64,000 bases of DNA from positions 1 to 64,000 of the forward strand of contig CBDCVG010000059.1 in the NCBI GenBank assembly GCA_965222765.1, read 5' to 3'. Both the position numbers and the translations under genes were made by a program. Shown piece by piece: positions 56,332 to 64,000 of the stretch (position 1 is its first letter; the number at the start of each line of letters is the position of its first letter). The DNA is from Caldora sp965222765. Its GTDB lineage: Bacteria > Cyanobacteriota > Cyanobacteriia > Cyanobacteriales > Coleofasciculaceae. The notes beneath the pieces were generated by a model that saw only the letters and a program-made list of their open reading frames with translations, ran no database searches and was not told where the DNA came from.

Positions 56332-57327
56332 ATGAAAGCGTCTGTAGATTCTCGATTTCAAATCCCTGATATTCCTGCGAAAAGAGATGACTTCAACCTT
56401 GAGCAACTGAAGCAAGATCTTTCTAAACCTTTGACTCAAGCTTTAGATGATCAAGCATCTGTTGGAGAAATCTCACTGCTTTGTCCACTCAAGCCAGTCA
56501 TGGACGATTCGGCGAAACTTCTAGTTAAAGATACGGCAGGGCATCCGATTGCTGTAGTTTTGTGTTCCTCACCAGTAACTCCTGGGTTAGTGGCACGAGG
56601 GATGGAACGTACCCGCTTAGTCAAGCAAGCTCTCGGTTCAGATATAGGACAAGTTGTCCTTGATCCCTTGCTTGAGGGTGAGATAAATGGACTTAGTTAT
56701 GCTGTTCTGCCCCATTGTCAGCCTCTAAGTCGTTCGCGGCTGATGTGGCCTGTTCAACGTGTATTGTTATCTCCTCATGTGTTCCAATGGTTGAGTCGAG
56801 TGACAGAGGTTACGGCTACTACAGTACACCCTGAACAGGTAGAACCAGATTTTATGGTGCCACTGAAGTACTTGGCCCAATTAGAGGCAATAACTGAAAG
56901 GGTTAGGGCTGGAGCGCGGCAGGCGATGAATCGTCTCAGTGACGGTAAGTGGTCTCCTCGTCATGTGGTAATGCACAATGATTTGTGGAAAGGTAACATC
57001 CTTCTCGATCATCGCAATGTCAGCGGATTCGGAAAAGAATTATCCACAGAACGTTTTATCATCATCGATTGGATGGGCGCAATGGTTCAAGGATATGCCA
57101 TGTACGATTTGATTCGGCTTGCCCAATCACTTAAGTTAGAGGGAAGGCAACTGCGTAAGCATGTCATTACCCATTGCCGATTCTTAGGTTGCGATTTCAT
57201 TGATGCTCGCAGTCATTTGTTGGCAGCACTAGGCTACCTGAGTATGCACTTGGAACATTTCCCTTTGCCCAGATTTGTCCAGATGGCTGATTCTTGTTGG
57301 GAGAAAATTGAGCAAATTAAAGAATAA
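56332..57327 (+). CDS. Phosphotransferase-fold (APH-like) protein
   Basis: 331 residues. A kinase-like fold is suggested by the catalytic loop HNDLWKGNILL (residues about 216-226; H-x-D-x-4-N) and the metal-binding segment IIIDWMGAMVQG that follows. The N-terminal lobe has LLVKDTAGHPIAVVL where a nucleotide Lys could sit. Family members phosphorylate small molecules (aminoglycosides, choline, sugars), but the substrate is unknown. It precedes a sulfotransferase gene by 261 bases in the same direction, so both may modify a polysaccharide or lipid; that is an inference from co-location alone. Not an antibiotic-resistance gene by any evidence here. Confidence 0.7.
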   Translation: MKASVDSRFQIPDIPAKRDDFNLEQLKQDLSKPLTQALDDQASVGEISLLCPLKPVMDDSAKLLVKDTAGHPIAVVLCSSPVTPGLVARGMERTRLVKQALGSDIGQVVLDPLLEGEINGLSYAVLPHCQPLSRSRLMWPVQRVLLSPHVFQWLSRVTEVTATTVHPEQVEPDFMVPLKYLAQLEAITERVRAGARQAMNRLSDGKWSPRHVVMHNDLWKGNILLDHRNVSGFGKELSTERFIIIDWMGAMVQGYAMYDLIRLAQSLKLEGRQLRKHVITHCRFLGCDFIDARSHLLAALGYLSMHLEHFPLPRFVQMADSCWEKIEQIKE

Positions 57328-57588
57328 ATCTACAGTTTGTAACTGCTCTTAGATGGAGAGTTGATCGAATACAAGGCTAACACCCTAGGAATGCTTGTAA
57401 TTTGGCTTACACATCTAAGTACAACAATTTTGACAATAACGCAGTCCGAAATACCAAAGATGGTTTGTCTGCAACCAGGGAAATTAGACTTTTTTCAGCA
57501 AATTTGGAACTAGATAACTCCAGTCAAATGCGAAGCATTTAACTGGAGCTATTTACACGAGTATATATTTGACTAGGGTTAACTAACG

Positions 57589-58545
57589 ATGACAGAGAAT
57601 AATCTTGCCATTTCCGAACCTATTTTTCTCGCTGGTGCCCAGCGTTCTGGCACGACACTTCTGAGGATCATGCTTCGTCACCATCCTAAGATAGCTTGGT
57701 GTAATCCATTTAAGCATGCAGTTGATCAGATACCTGCTTATGGAGACTGGCCACAGCTCGATCAGTATTATCAAAGGTTAGAAGCAGAGCCCAAATTTTT
57801 GGAGACTGGTCTTACTATTGATCACAGCTTGAATTACCCTGAACTAGTTAATAGTTTTTTGCTCCAGGAGCGTGAGCGCCAAGGGAAACAGCTAGTCGGC
57901 GCCACAGTTCACCATTACTTTGATCGGGCACTTCGGATTTGGCCCAACGCCCGTTTCATCTATGTAGTGCGCGATGGAAGAGATGTGGCTCGTTCAGGCA
58001 TAGCTCTGGGTTGGGCAGGCAATTTTTGGACAGCGGTCGAACCTTGGATTTATGCTGAACGATTATGGAAACAAAACCGTGAGATGATCCCACCTGAGCA
58101 GCGAATTGAAATCACTTATGAAGAACTAATTTCTGAACCAATCAAGACACTGACGCACCTATGTAATTTTATTGGTGTACCTTACGACCGGGCAATGCTC
58201 ACTTATCCCCAGACAAGTACTTACGGTTTACCAGATCCAAAATTGATTGGACAATGGCGACGTAAATTGTCTGATCAAGAAATTCAGTTAGCTGAAGCAC
58301 GAATTGCGGATATGTTGCTGGAGCGTGGGTATGAACTGAGTGGTCTACCAATACTCACAGTTACCCCAACAATGGAGAAAAGACTGAGGTTACAAGACTG
58401 GTGGGCCCGTGTGCAGTTCAGAATGCAGCGCAATGGTTTGCCCCTATTTCTGGCGGATTACTTGTCGCGACGTCTTGGCTTCACGCAATGGCAAAAGCAG
58501 ATTCAATGGAAAACTCATGAGATTCATAAATCTTACATCAAGTAG
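57589..58545 (+). CDS. Sulfotransferase (PAPS-dependent)
   Basis: 318 residues. The 5'-phosphosulfate loop is FLAGAQRSGTTLLRIML (about 13-29) and the 3'-phosphate motif is FIYVVRDGRDVARSGIAL, both characteristic of cytosolic-type sulfotransferases. The domain continues EITYEELISEPIKTLTHLCNFIGVPYD and ends in a basic tail (QWKTHEIHKSY). The acceptor is unknown; in cyanobacteria such enzymes often act on extracellular polysaccharides or secondary metabolites. Starts at ATG 57589, about 260 bases after the phosphotransferase gene. Confidence 0.85.
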   Translation: MTENNLAISEPIFLAGAQRSGTTLLRIMLRHHPKIAWCNPFKHAVDQIPAYGDWPQLDQYYQRLEAEPKFLETGLTIDHSLNYPELVNSFLLQERERQGKQLVGATVHHYFDRALRIWPNARFIYVVRDGRDVARSGIALGWAGNFWTAVEPWIYAERLWKQNREMIPPEQRIEITYEELISEPIKTLTHLCNFIGVPYDRAMLTYPQTSTYGLPDPKLIGQWRRKLSDQEIQLAEARIADMLLERGYELSGLPILTVTPTMEKRLRLQDWWARVQFRMQRNGLPLFLADYLSRRLGFTQWQKQIQWKTHEIHKSYIK

Positions 58546-58672
58546 TTGCTACAGCTAGATAAGTAGGTAGGTATTGGTTATTAGTCATTGGTTATTGGTA
58601 AGGGTTGGAACTTTATTTAGGTCTAATATATTTGAAAATAACTTAAAAATCACATTACCTAACACCTAACAC

Positions 58673-59176
58673 CTAAGTTTGGTTACCCAACTTCTTTGTC
58701 TTCTCCTCCAGTTCCTTTTCTCTTTGTTTCAATTCTTCTTCCAAGGTTTCAATTCGTTCACGACGGGCTTCCATTTCTAGGCGCTGACGGGTCAAGTTTT
58801 GACTTTGCAAAGTTAAGTCTTGTCGCCATTGTTCTGTGCGCTCAGCTTCTTCCTTTAAGAAAGTTGGAGTAACGCCAGTAGTTAAGTATTGCTCTACCAC
58901 CTCCAACACCCAGTCTTTGGCAGGTTGGATATTCAGGATCTCTTGGTTTTCAGAAAGATCTACCAAAACCAACAAACCTTCGTTTGCAGCAATCTCGTTG
59001 TAGGCAATAGCAGAGTTCATCGCCCCCTGCTCTGCCAACAGGGAGTTTTGTTCAGTAAGTGGAACATTTTCTGGGTCGATTAATTCCCAGCAAGTCTCAG
59101 ATTGTTGGCGAGCCAGCAATCTTAGTTCCAATTCACCAGCATTCTCATTTTTTTTGACTTGAGCCAGGTTTAACAT
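58673..59176 (-). CDS. Conserved cyanobacterial coiled-coil protein next to valS
   Basis: 167 residues. The N-terminal half (LAQVKKNENAGELELRLLARQQSETCWELI ... LAEQGAMNSAIAYNEIAANEGLLVLVDLS) is globular and beta-rich. The C-terminal half (about 108-165) is a long charged helix, RTEQWRQDLTLQSQNLTRQRLEMEARRERIETLEEEL, that should form a coiled coil. Seen in this position beside valS in other cyanobacteria in my memory; the function is unknown. The ATG at 59176 lies 41 bases downstream of the valS stop codon at 59218, so both genes form a leftward operon. Confidence 0.7.
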   Translation of the reverse strand: MLNLAQVKKNENAGELELRLLARQQSETCWELIDPENVPLTEQNSLLAEQGAMNSAIAYNEIAANEGLLVLVDLSENQEILNIQPAKDWVLEVVEQYLTTGVTPTFLKEEAERTEQWRQDLTLQSQNLTRQRLEMEARRERIETLEEELKQREKELEEKTKKLGNQT

Positions 59177-59217
59177 TGCCTGTCAGTTTTTTGGGTTTGT
59201 TAGTGGCTAGAAGCTCC

Positions 59218-62007
59218 TCAAGGATTTTTGGCAAGTCGATTAAGGCGACTTCTCAAAATTTCCTCTTGCTGTTGGGCTTCAGCTAAAGCCTTTTTCGCCC
59301 CTTGTACCACGGCATCCGGGGCTTTGCTGACAAAATTAGGATTGCCTAGACGTCCGGTGAGGGATTTGACTTCTGCTTCTACTTTGCTCAGGCTGTTTTC
59401 TAGCTTAGTGCGCAAAGCGTCTACATCGACAACACCGGTAAGGGGTATCAGAATCTCAACAGTACCAAAAACACCTGCCATCGTTGTCTTTAGTTCATTC
59501 TCCAGCACTGGAGTGATGGTTAATGTCTCCACTTTACCTAAATCTTGGATGTAGGACTTCCCAAACTCAAGGATTTGACGTTCGCTACGGTTCCCAGTTT
59601 GTAGAATAACTGGCACTTTCACCCCCTGCTTGACATCAGCGTCAGCCCTGAGGTTACGGATAGTACGGATTGTACCAATCAATAGCTCGAATTGTTGCTC
59701 GAGTTCTGGGTCAATTAGGGGGGATGAGTCACTAGCATTTTGTGGTTTACCGTTGTGAAGTTTGGAGATAAATACTTCTGGATAGGGTTGCACTGCCAGA
59801 AATTCCCCAGATGTTTGGGTTAGAGTCTGCCAAATTTCTTCGGTGATATGGGGCATAAAAGGATGGAGCAGTTTGAGGATGCCTTCGAGTACGTAGGCAA
59901 GAGTTTGCTGGGCTAATTGCCGGGAAGGATTTTTTACGTCCTCCCACAACCGGGATTTCACTAGTTCAATATACCAGTCACAAAAGTCACCCCAGATGAA
60001 TTCGTAAAGTCCTTTGGCAGCTTCTCCTAAACCATCAACATCTAAATAATCCCTAGTTTGTCCTACCACTTGCTCGAAGCGAGAGAGAATCCAGCGATCG
60101 CTTAATTCTAATTTTTGTAGATTATCTAGGGGGGAACCCAGCTGTTGGGGAGTCTTCCCATCCAAATTTAGCATGACAAACCGGGCGGCATTCCATAGCT
60201 TGTTAGCAAAATTGCGTGCTGCTTCTACTGAGGAGGATTCATCCGTCTTGCGATTATACTCCAAGCGAATATCTTGACCAGCTCCTGCAACTTCCTTAAT
60301 CAGGCTATACCTTAGGGCATCAGTACCATATTTGTCGATCAGCAATAGGGGATCAATGCCATTACCAGCAGTTTTGGACATCTTTTTACCATTTTCATCC
60401 AGTACCAAGCCGTGGATGTAGACGGATTTGAAGGGTATCTGATCAGTGAAATGTCCTGCCATCATCGTCATCCTAGCAACCCAGAAGAAAATGATATCAA
60501 AACCGGTCACTAGGGTGGCGTTGGGATAGTAGGTTTTGAGGTCTACTGTTTCTTCCGGCCAACCCATAGTTGAGAAGGGCCACAAACCAGAAGAAAACCA
60601 GGTATCCAGGACATCAGTGTCTTGTTCTAGCTTGACATTTTCGCCAAATTGTGAAATAGCTTTTTGTTTCGCTTCTTCCTGATTATGGGCAACAATAAAT
60701 GGTGTTGTTGCAGTGATTTCCCCATTAGTTTCACTCACTACATACCAGGCAGGAATTTGATGTCCCCACCACAGTTGACGGGAGATACACCAGTCTTTTA
60801 GCTTTACCAGCCAATCTCGGTAGACTTTCCGCCAGCGTTCTGGGATAAACTCTGGGGAGTGTTGCTGGTCGAGGGAATTGAGAGCAGGGTCAGCTAAAGG
60901 GCGAATTTTTACAAACCATTGGGTAGAGATGAGGGGTTCGATGGGGACTTTGCCGCGATCGCTATAGGGTACGGTATGTTTATAGTCCTCTACCTTCACT
61001 AGGACACCATCAGCTTCTAGCTGCTTTACTAGTTTCTTCCTAGCTTCAAATCGGTCTTGCCCTTGAAAAGAACCAGCATTTTCATTGAGAGTGCCATCCT
61101 TATTCATAATATTGATGAATGGCAGATTGTGGCGCTGTCCCATCTCAAAATCATTGGGGTCATGAGCTGGAGTCACCTTCACACAACCTGTGCCAAATTC
61201 CGGATCCACCAACTCATCGGCAAAAATTGGAATTTCCCGCGCCGAAATCGGTAATGTCACCGTTTTGCCAATCAAATTTTGGTAACGTTCATCAGTAGGA
61301 TTTACCGCTACTCCTGTATCCCCTAACATGGTTTCCGGTCGAGTTGTTGCCACTTCCACATAACTGCTGCCATCGGTGAGGGGATAACGGATGTGCCACA
61401 GATGCCCCTCTACTTCCTTATTTTCCACCTCCACATCAGAGACAGCAGACTCAGAAGCTGGGCACCAATTCACCATGTACTCGCCTCGGTAAATTAGTCC
61501 TTCCTCATAAAGCCGGACAAAGGCTTCTTTTACTGCCTTCGATAAGCCTTCATCTAGGGTAAACCTTTCCCGCGACCAATCTACGGAAACACCCAAGCGT
61601 CGTAGTTGATTGACTATATTGCCTTTGGATTGAGCCTTCCACTGCCAAGCTCTTTCGAGAAACTTCTCCCGTCCCAAGTCAAAGCGAGTTTTACCTTCTG
61701 CTGTTAGCTGCTTTTCGAGCATGGTATGTACTGCAATACTGGCATGGTCGGTTCCCGGTAACCACAGGGTATTGCAACCTTTCATCCGGTGGTAGCGTAC
61801 CAGAGTGTCAATTAAGGCAGCCTCGAAGGCGTGACCCATGTGTAAGCTACCAGTAACATTGGGTGGGGGTATAACAATGCTGTAGGGTTCACCACTGTGA
61901 TTTGGGTCAGCTTTAAAGACTTGGTGTTCTTCCCAAGACTTTTGCCACTTGGCTTCGCTGGTGGTGGCATCGTATTTAGTTGGCAGGGCAGGAGTGGTTG
62001 CGGTCAT
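59218..62007 (-). CDS. valS: Valyl-tRNA synthetase
   Basis: 929 residues. Class I aminoacyl-tRNA synthetase that charges tRNA-Val. The HIGH motif is in IVIPPPNVTGSLHMGHAFEAALIDTLVRYHRMKG and the KMSKS motif in LVLDENGKKMSKTAGNGIDPL. The editing (CP1) domain is recognised by TTRPETMLGDTGVAVNPTDERY and FGTGCVKVTPAHDPNDFEMGQRHNLP. Anticodon-binding and C-terminal coiled-coil domains follow (LENSLSKVEAEVKSLTGRLGNPNFVSKAPDAVV). Length is typical. The gene is intact although the region is repeat-rich. No T-box leader was seen in the 207 bases upstream (62008-62214), as expected for cyanobacteria. Confidence 0.98.
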   Translation of the reverse strand: MTATTPALPTKYDATTSEAKWQKSWEEHQVFKADPNHSGEPYSIVIPPPNVTGSLHMGHAFEAALIDTLVRYHRMKGCNTLWLPGTDHASIAVHTMLEKQLTAEGKTRFDLGREKFLERAWQWKAQSKGNIVNQLRRLGVSVDWSRERFTLDEGLSKAVKEAFVRLYEEGLIYRGEYMVNWCPASESAVSDVEVENKEVEGHLWHIRYPLTDGSSYVEVATTRPETMLGDTGVAVNPTDERYQNLIGKTVTLPISAREIPIFADELVDPEFGTGCVKVTPAHDPNDFEMGQRHNLPFINIMNKDGTLNENAGSFQGQDRFEARKKLVKQLEADGVLVKVEDYKHTVPYSDRGKVPIEPLISTQWFVKIRPLADPALNSLDQQHSPEFIPERWRKVYRDWLVKLKDWCISRQLWWGHQIPAWYVVSETNGEITATTPFIVAHNQEEAKQKAISQFGENVKLEQDTDVLDTWFSSGLWPFSTMGWPEETVDLKTYYPNATLVTGFDIIFFWVARMTMMAGHFTDQIPFKSVYIHGLVLDENGKKMSKTAGNGIDPLLLIDKYGTDALRYSLIKEVAGAGQDIRLEYNRKTDESSSVEAARNFANKLWNAARFVMLNLDGKTPQQLGSPLDNLQKLELSDRWILSRFEQVVGQTRDYLDVDGLGEAAKGLYEFIWGDFCDWYIELVKSRLWEDVKNPSRQLAQQTLAYVLEGILKLLHPFMPHITEEIWQTLTQTSGEFLAVQPYPEVFISKLHNGKPQNASDSSPLIDPELEQQFELLIGTIRTIRNLRADADVKQGVKVPVILQTGNRSERQILEFGKSYIQDLGKVETLTITPVLENELKTTMAGVFGTVEILIPLTGVVDVDALRTKLENSLSKVEAEVKSLTGRLGNPNFVSKAPDAVVQGAKKALAEAQQQEEILRSRLNRLAKNP

Positions 62008-62214
62008 GCAAGAGATATTAAATCAGGATTAGTTTACCTAAATAAATTTTGCCATAGTGTAGGAGTGGGTATTTAGGACTATCTCAGAAATCCTTGGAGT
62101 AATGACCAGATATTTGCATTATTCTGTATACTGCCTCCTGTGCAGTATTTAATTACTACATCCTTATTCATTCGCTGGCTCTACTCAACCCTCCGGAATA
62201 TTGAGACGATAGTT

Positions 62215-63840
62215 TTATTGAATATTGCTATAATCTACCCCTTGAGTTGTATCTCTACCATATAACTGTGTGGTGAGACCAGTTATAGTTTCTAGAGTTT
62301 TCCTAACTTGGGGTGAGGTAATGGTATTGAGGGGTACACCTAACTGCTTTGCTACCCCTGCGGCTACTCCTGCTCCTTGTCCTTGGTAAATATTCACTGT
62401 CTGAATACGCCCTACTGATACAGCCATACCCACGTAGCCAGAAGAGCGACCAACAATTGCTAAATTGTTCACATCTCTTCCCAAAGTATTTTCTATGCCG
62501 AAATTATAGATGGGAATCGGTGGTATTCTGATTGACAAACCATTAACCCCCCCTCTTAAATCAAAATTGTAAGAGAAACTGCCGATTGAATTTTCTGGTG
62601 TTGTTCCCCCTTTGATAATTTCTTGTCCTGTTAAAGGATTGATAACATCTCTAATACTCAATGTGTGTCTGATATAAATTTCCTGGGGAATAATTACTCT
62701 AACATCTTCTTTTCCAGAAAGTTCCCGTAACCAAGCCTCAAATGCGACTAGCTCCTCCTTCATTTCCTGGGTTGGCCTGCGACCATTCTCTTCTATCTCA
62801 ATCAGCTGGTTGACTTGGTACTTAAAAAGAAGACCATTCCAGGATAAAGAATTATCTGGTAATAGGCAAATATTGCTTCTATCTAAAAAGAATCCTTCCA
62901 AGCTAAAAGGCAGATGACGGTGGAGTTGGTAGGCTGCACCAAAAGCTATACTTTTGTGATAATAACCATCAGCTGACGAGTGGTAAAGAGGTGTTCTAAA
63001 ATTGCTGAGCCAGAATCTTGCACCTTCTGGATCTTCATTATCTCTAATACTAGTCTCTATTTGACTCATCAGGTCGCTATTGTCGAAGATTTTCTGTTCT
63101 ATTGCTCTTAATTCGGAGATAGTCAAACCAGTAATCAGGGGTACAATTGAAACTGATAAAGTTTCATTAGCTAGTTCAGGACTTTGGGATTCATAACCTC
63201 GATAATAAGCCAAACCAGCTTTTCTGGCTAATTCAGCATCTTGAGTAGCGTCAATGTAGGAATCTGCTTGGAGGCGAATATTACTTTGTTGGACATCAAC
63301 ATATTGGATAGTTTGATTTTCTATGTGGGGAATGAGAGGAGATTCGTTGATAATACTCACTCCTGCTTCTGCTAACATTTCTTGCATCGCTTGCTCGGCT
63401 CTGTCAGCTGCTAAGCAAGAGACTACAACATTAGCTCTTTTTAAAAAATCACGAAAACATTGGGCAACTGGTTGGTTGTACCAATTGGTTTTATCATAAT
63501 CTAGAAAAGCTAAGCCTCCTCTGGTTAATAAGCCACCCAATGGTTCATTAGCTGCATTAGAGCGTACTAAGGCAACTTTTCCTTCATCACCTAAAGTCTT
63601 CTTTGCCCAAATAGCAGCACATATTCCTTGTAATTCATCTCCGTAAACTACTACATCAAAGTTTTTCGTTATTATAGGTGCTGAAGAGTGATTGTTAGGG
63701 TTATTTGTGTCTGTATCAGCATCTTGTTGTGAATTGATAATAGTTTGGAATAGTTGTCCAAAGGAATCAGTAGTACTACCAATTATTAAGGCTATTAAGA
63801 CAACCATTATAAATCCTAAAATCTTGAAATTATAGGTCAT
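62215..63840 (-). CDS. Secreted or membrane-anchored FAD-dependent oxidoreductase
   Basis: 541 residues. A single N-terminal hydrophobic helix (ILGFIMVVLIALIIGSTTDSFG) is followed by a Ser/Asn/Asp-rich linker (about 30-55) and the FAD_oxidored-type dinucleotide motif FDVVVYGDELQGICAAIWAK; note GDELQG in place of the usual GxGxxG, which weakens the fit. GGLLTRGG, QADSYIDATQDAELA and the C-terminal IVGRSSGYVGMAVSVGRIQTVNIYQGQGAG are typical of this family. The substrate is unknown. Start ATG 63840. The run of TTAGGTG heptamers just upstream (63845-63865) lies in the promoter region. Confidence 0.78.
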   Translation of the reverse strand: MTYNFKILGFIMVVLIALIIGSTTDSFGQLFQTIINSQQDADTDTNNPNNHSSAPIITKNFDVVVYGDELQGICAAIWAKKTLGDEGKVALVRSNAANEPLGGLLTRGGLAFLDYDKTNWYNQPVAQCFRDFLKRANVVVSCLAADRAEQAMQEMLAEAGVSIINESPLIPHIENQTIQYVDVQQSNIRLQADSYIDATQDAELARKAGLAYYRGYESQSPELANETLSVSIVPLITGLTISELRAIEQKIFDNSDLMSQIETSIRDNEDPEGARFWLSNFRTPLYHSSADGYYHKSIAFGAAYQLHRHLPFSLEGFFLDRSNICLLPDNSLSWNGLLFKYQVNQLIEIEENGRRPTQEMKEELVAFEAWLRELSGKEDVRVIIPQEIYIRHTLSIRDVINPLTGQEIIKGGTTPENSIGSFSYNFDLRGGVNGLSIRIPPIPIYNFGIENTLGRDVNNLAIVGRSSGYVGMAVSVGRIQTVNIYQGQGAGVAAGVAKQLGVPLNTITSPQVRKTLETITGLTTQLYGRDTTQGVDYSNIQ

Positions 63841-63843
63841 ATA

Positions 63844-64000
63844 GTTAGGTGTTAGGTGTTAGGTAATGGAATTGTTGACTTGTTTTTTAAAGAAAGCGAG
63901 CAGCTGGAATTAAAGAAAGCGAGCAAGATGCTCCCACTACTATCGTTGGTGTAACTTTGGGATGCTCCCGAAGGGAAGAAAGCTTGTATAGAATTTCAAC
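63844..64000. other. Window end: heptamer run and interspersed repeat, no gene seen
   Basis: GTTAGGTGTTAGGTGTTAGG (63846-63865) is a 3-copy heptamer run. GAGCAAGATGCTCCCACTAC near 63921 is similar to a motif at about 26102. The gene that precedes the oxidoreductase lies outside the window. Confidence 0.5.

Noticed and set aside
56332..57327. Aminoglycoside-resistance kinase
   Set aside because: Only the general phosphotransferase loop is shared; nothing specific to aminoglycoside binding is visible and the neighbour is a sulfotransferase.
1..64000. tRNA, rRNA or riboswitch genes
   Set aside because: No cloverleaf with T-loop GGTTCRANNCC, no rRNA core sequence and no recognised riboswitch consensus was noticed by eye; a covariance-model scan would be decisive.

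Overview
The window looks like part of the chromosome of a filamentous cyanobacterium. The octamer GCGATCGC (HIP1) is frequent in genes and spacers. There is a phytochrome-type (cyanobacteriochrome) GAF domain, an NHLM-type bacteriocin exporter, a caspase-like protease fused to a STAND NTPase, a solo cyanobacterial-type SLH domain and many multi-PAS/GAF kinases. Dispersed heptanucleotide repeats and miniature elements fill the spacers. The genus cannot be fixed from sequence alone.

Layout. 1-11.2 kb: a decayed TPR/CHAT gene, a truncated Uma2 gene, two NHLM exporter genes (membrane-fusion protein with a frameshift, and ABC transporter) separated by a 23-copy heptamer array, a broken antitoxin/PIN toxin pair and an AlkA-type glycosylase; then an internally deleted IS4-type transposase and a NACHT-HEAT STAND protein. 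11.2-15.4 kb: three copies of a ~255 bp unit carrying the tail of a DUF5615 gene, a frameshifted flavin amine oxidase, a MITE, a membrane protein and a lipoprotein. 15.6-34.1 kb: sensory genes (DXCF cyanobacteriochrome kinase, NarL-type regulator, CHASE3-PAS kinase with Rcp-type regulator, hybrid kinase) interleaved with an SLH-tagged substrate-binding protein, a caspase-nSTAND1-pentapeptide gene divergent from a trypco-type gene, and MsrP. 34.1-38.8 kb: fragmented and chimeric toxin-antitoxin material (XRE-HTH/ImmA plus PIN), a PD-(D/E)XK protein and a peptidoglycan-binding protein. 39.4-41 kb: a carotenoid-desaturase-like oxidoreductase.

41.2-52.7 kb is the most interesting block. It holds a SLATT-like/DUF4071/TPR/SLOG-like fusion, a tandem copy of its C-terminal domain, a patatin phospholipase, a DUF4231 (SLATT-like) membrane protein and a 1595-residue triple-TIR/WD40 protein. 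It reads as a conflict (anti-phage or self-killing) island with sensors (SLOG-like, WD40, TPR) and effectors (patatin lipase, TIR, membrane pore), and it shows recent duplication and deletion. No CD-NTase or CRISPR gene was found beside it.

53-64 kb is mostly housekeeping: recA, xseA, a phosphotransferase and a sulfotransferase, a coiled-coil protein, valS and an FAD oxidoreductase.

At least five coding regions are broken by single-base indels, several at or near short homopolymers. Either this is real decay in a repeat-rich genome or the assembly carries residual indel errors; the raw reads would decide. Insertion of small repeats, sometimes in frame inside genes, is the other recurring theme.
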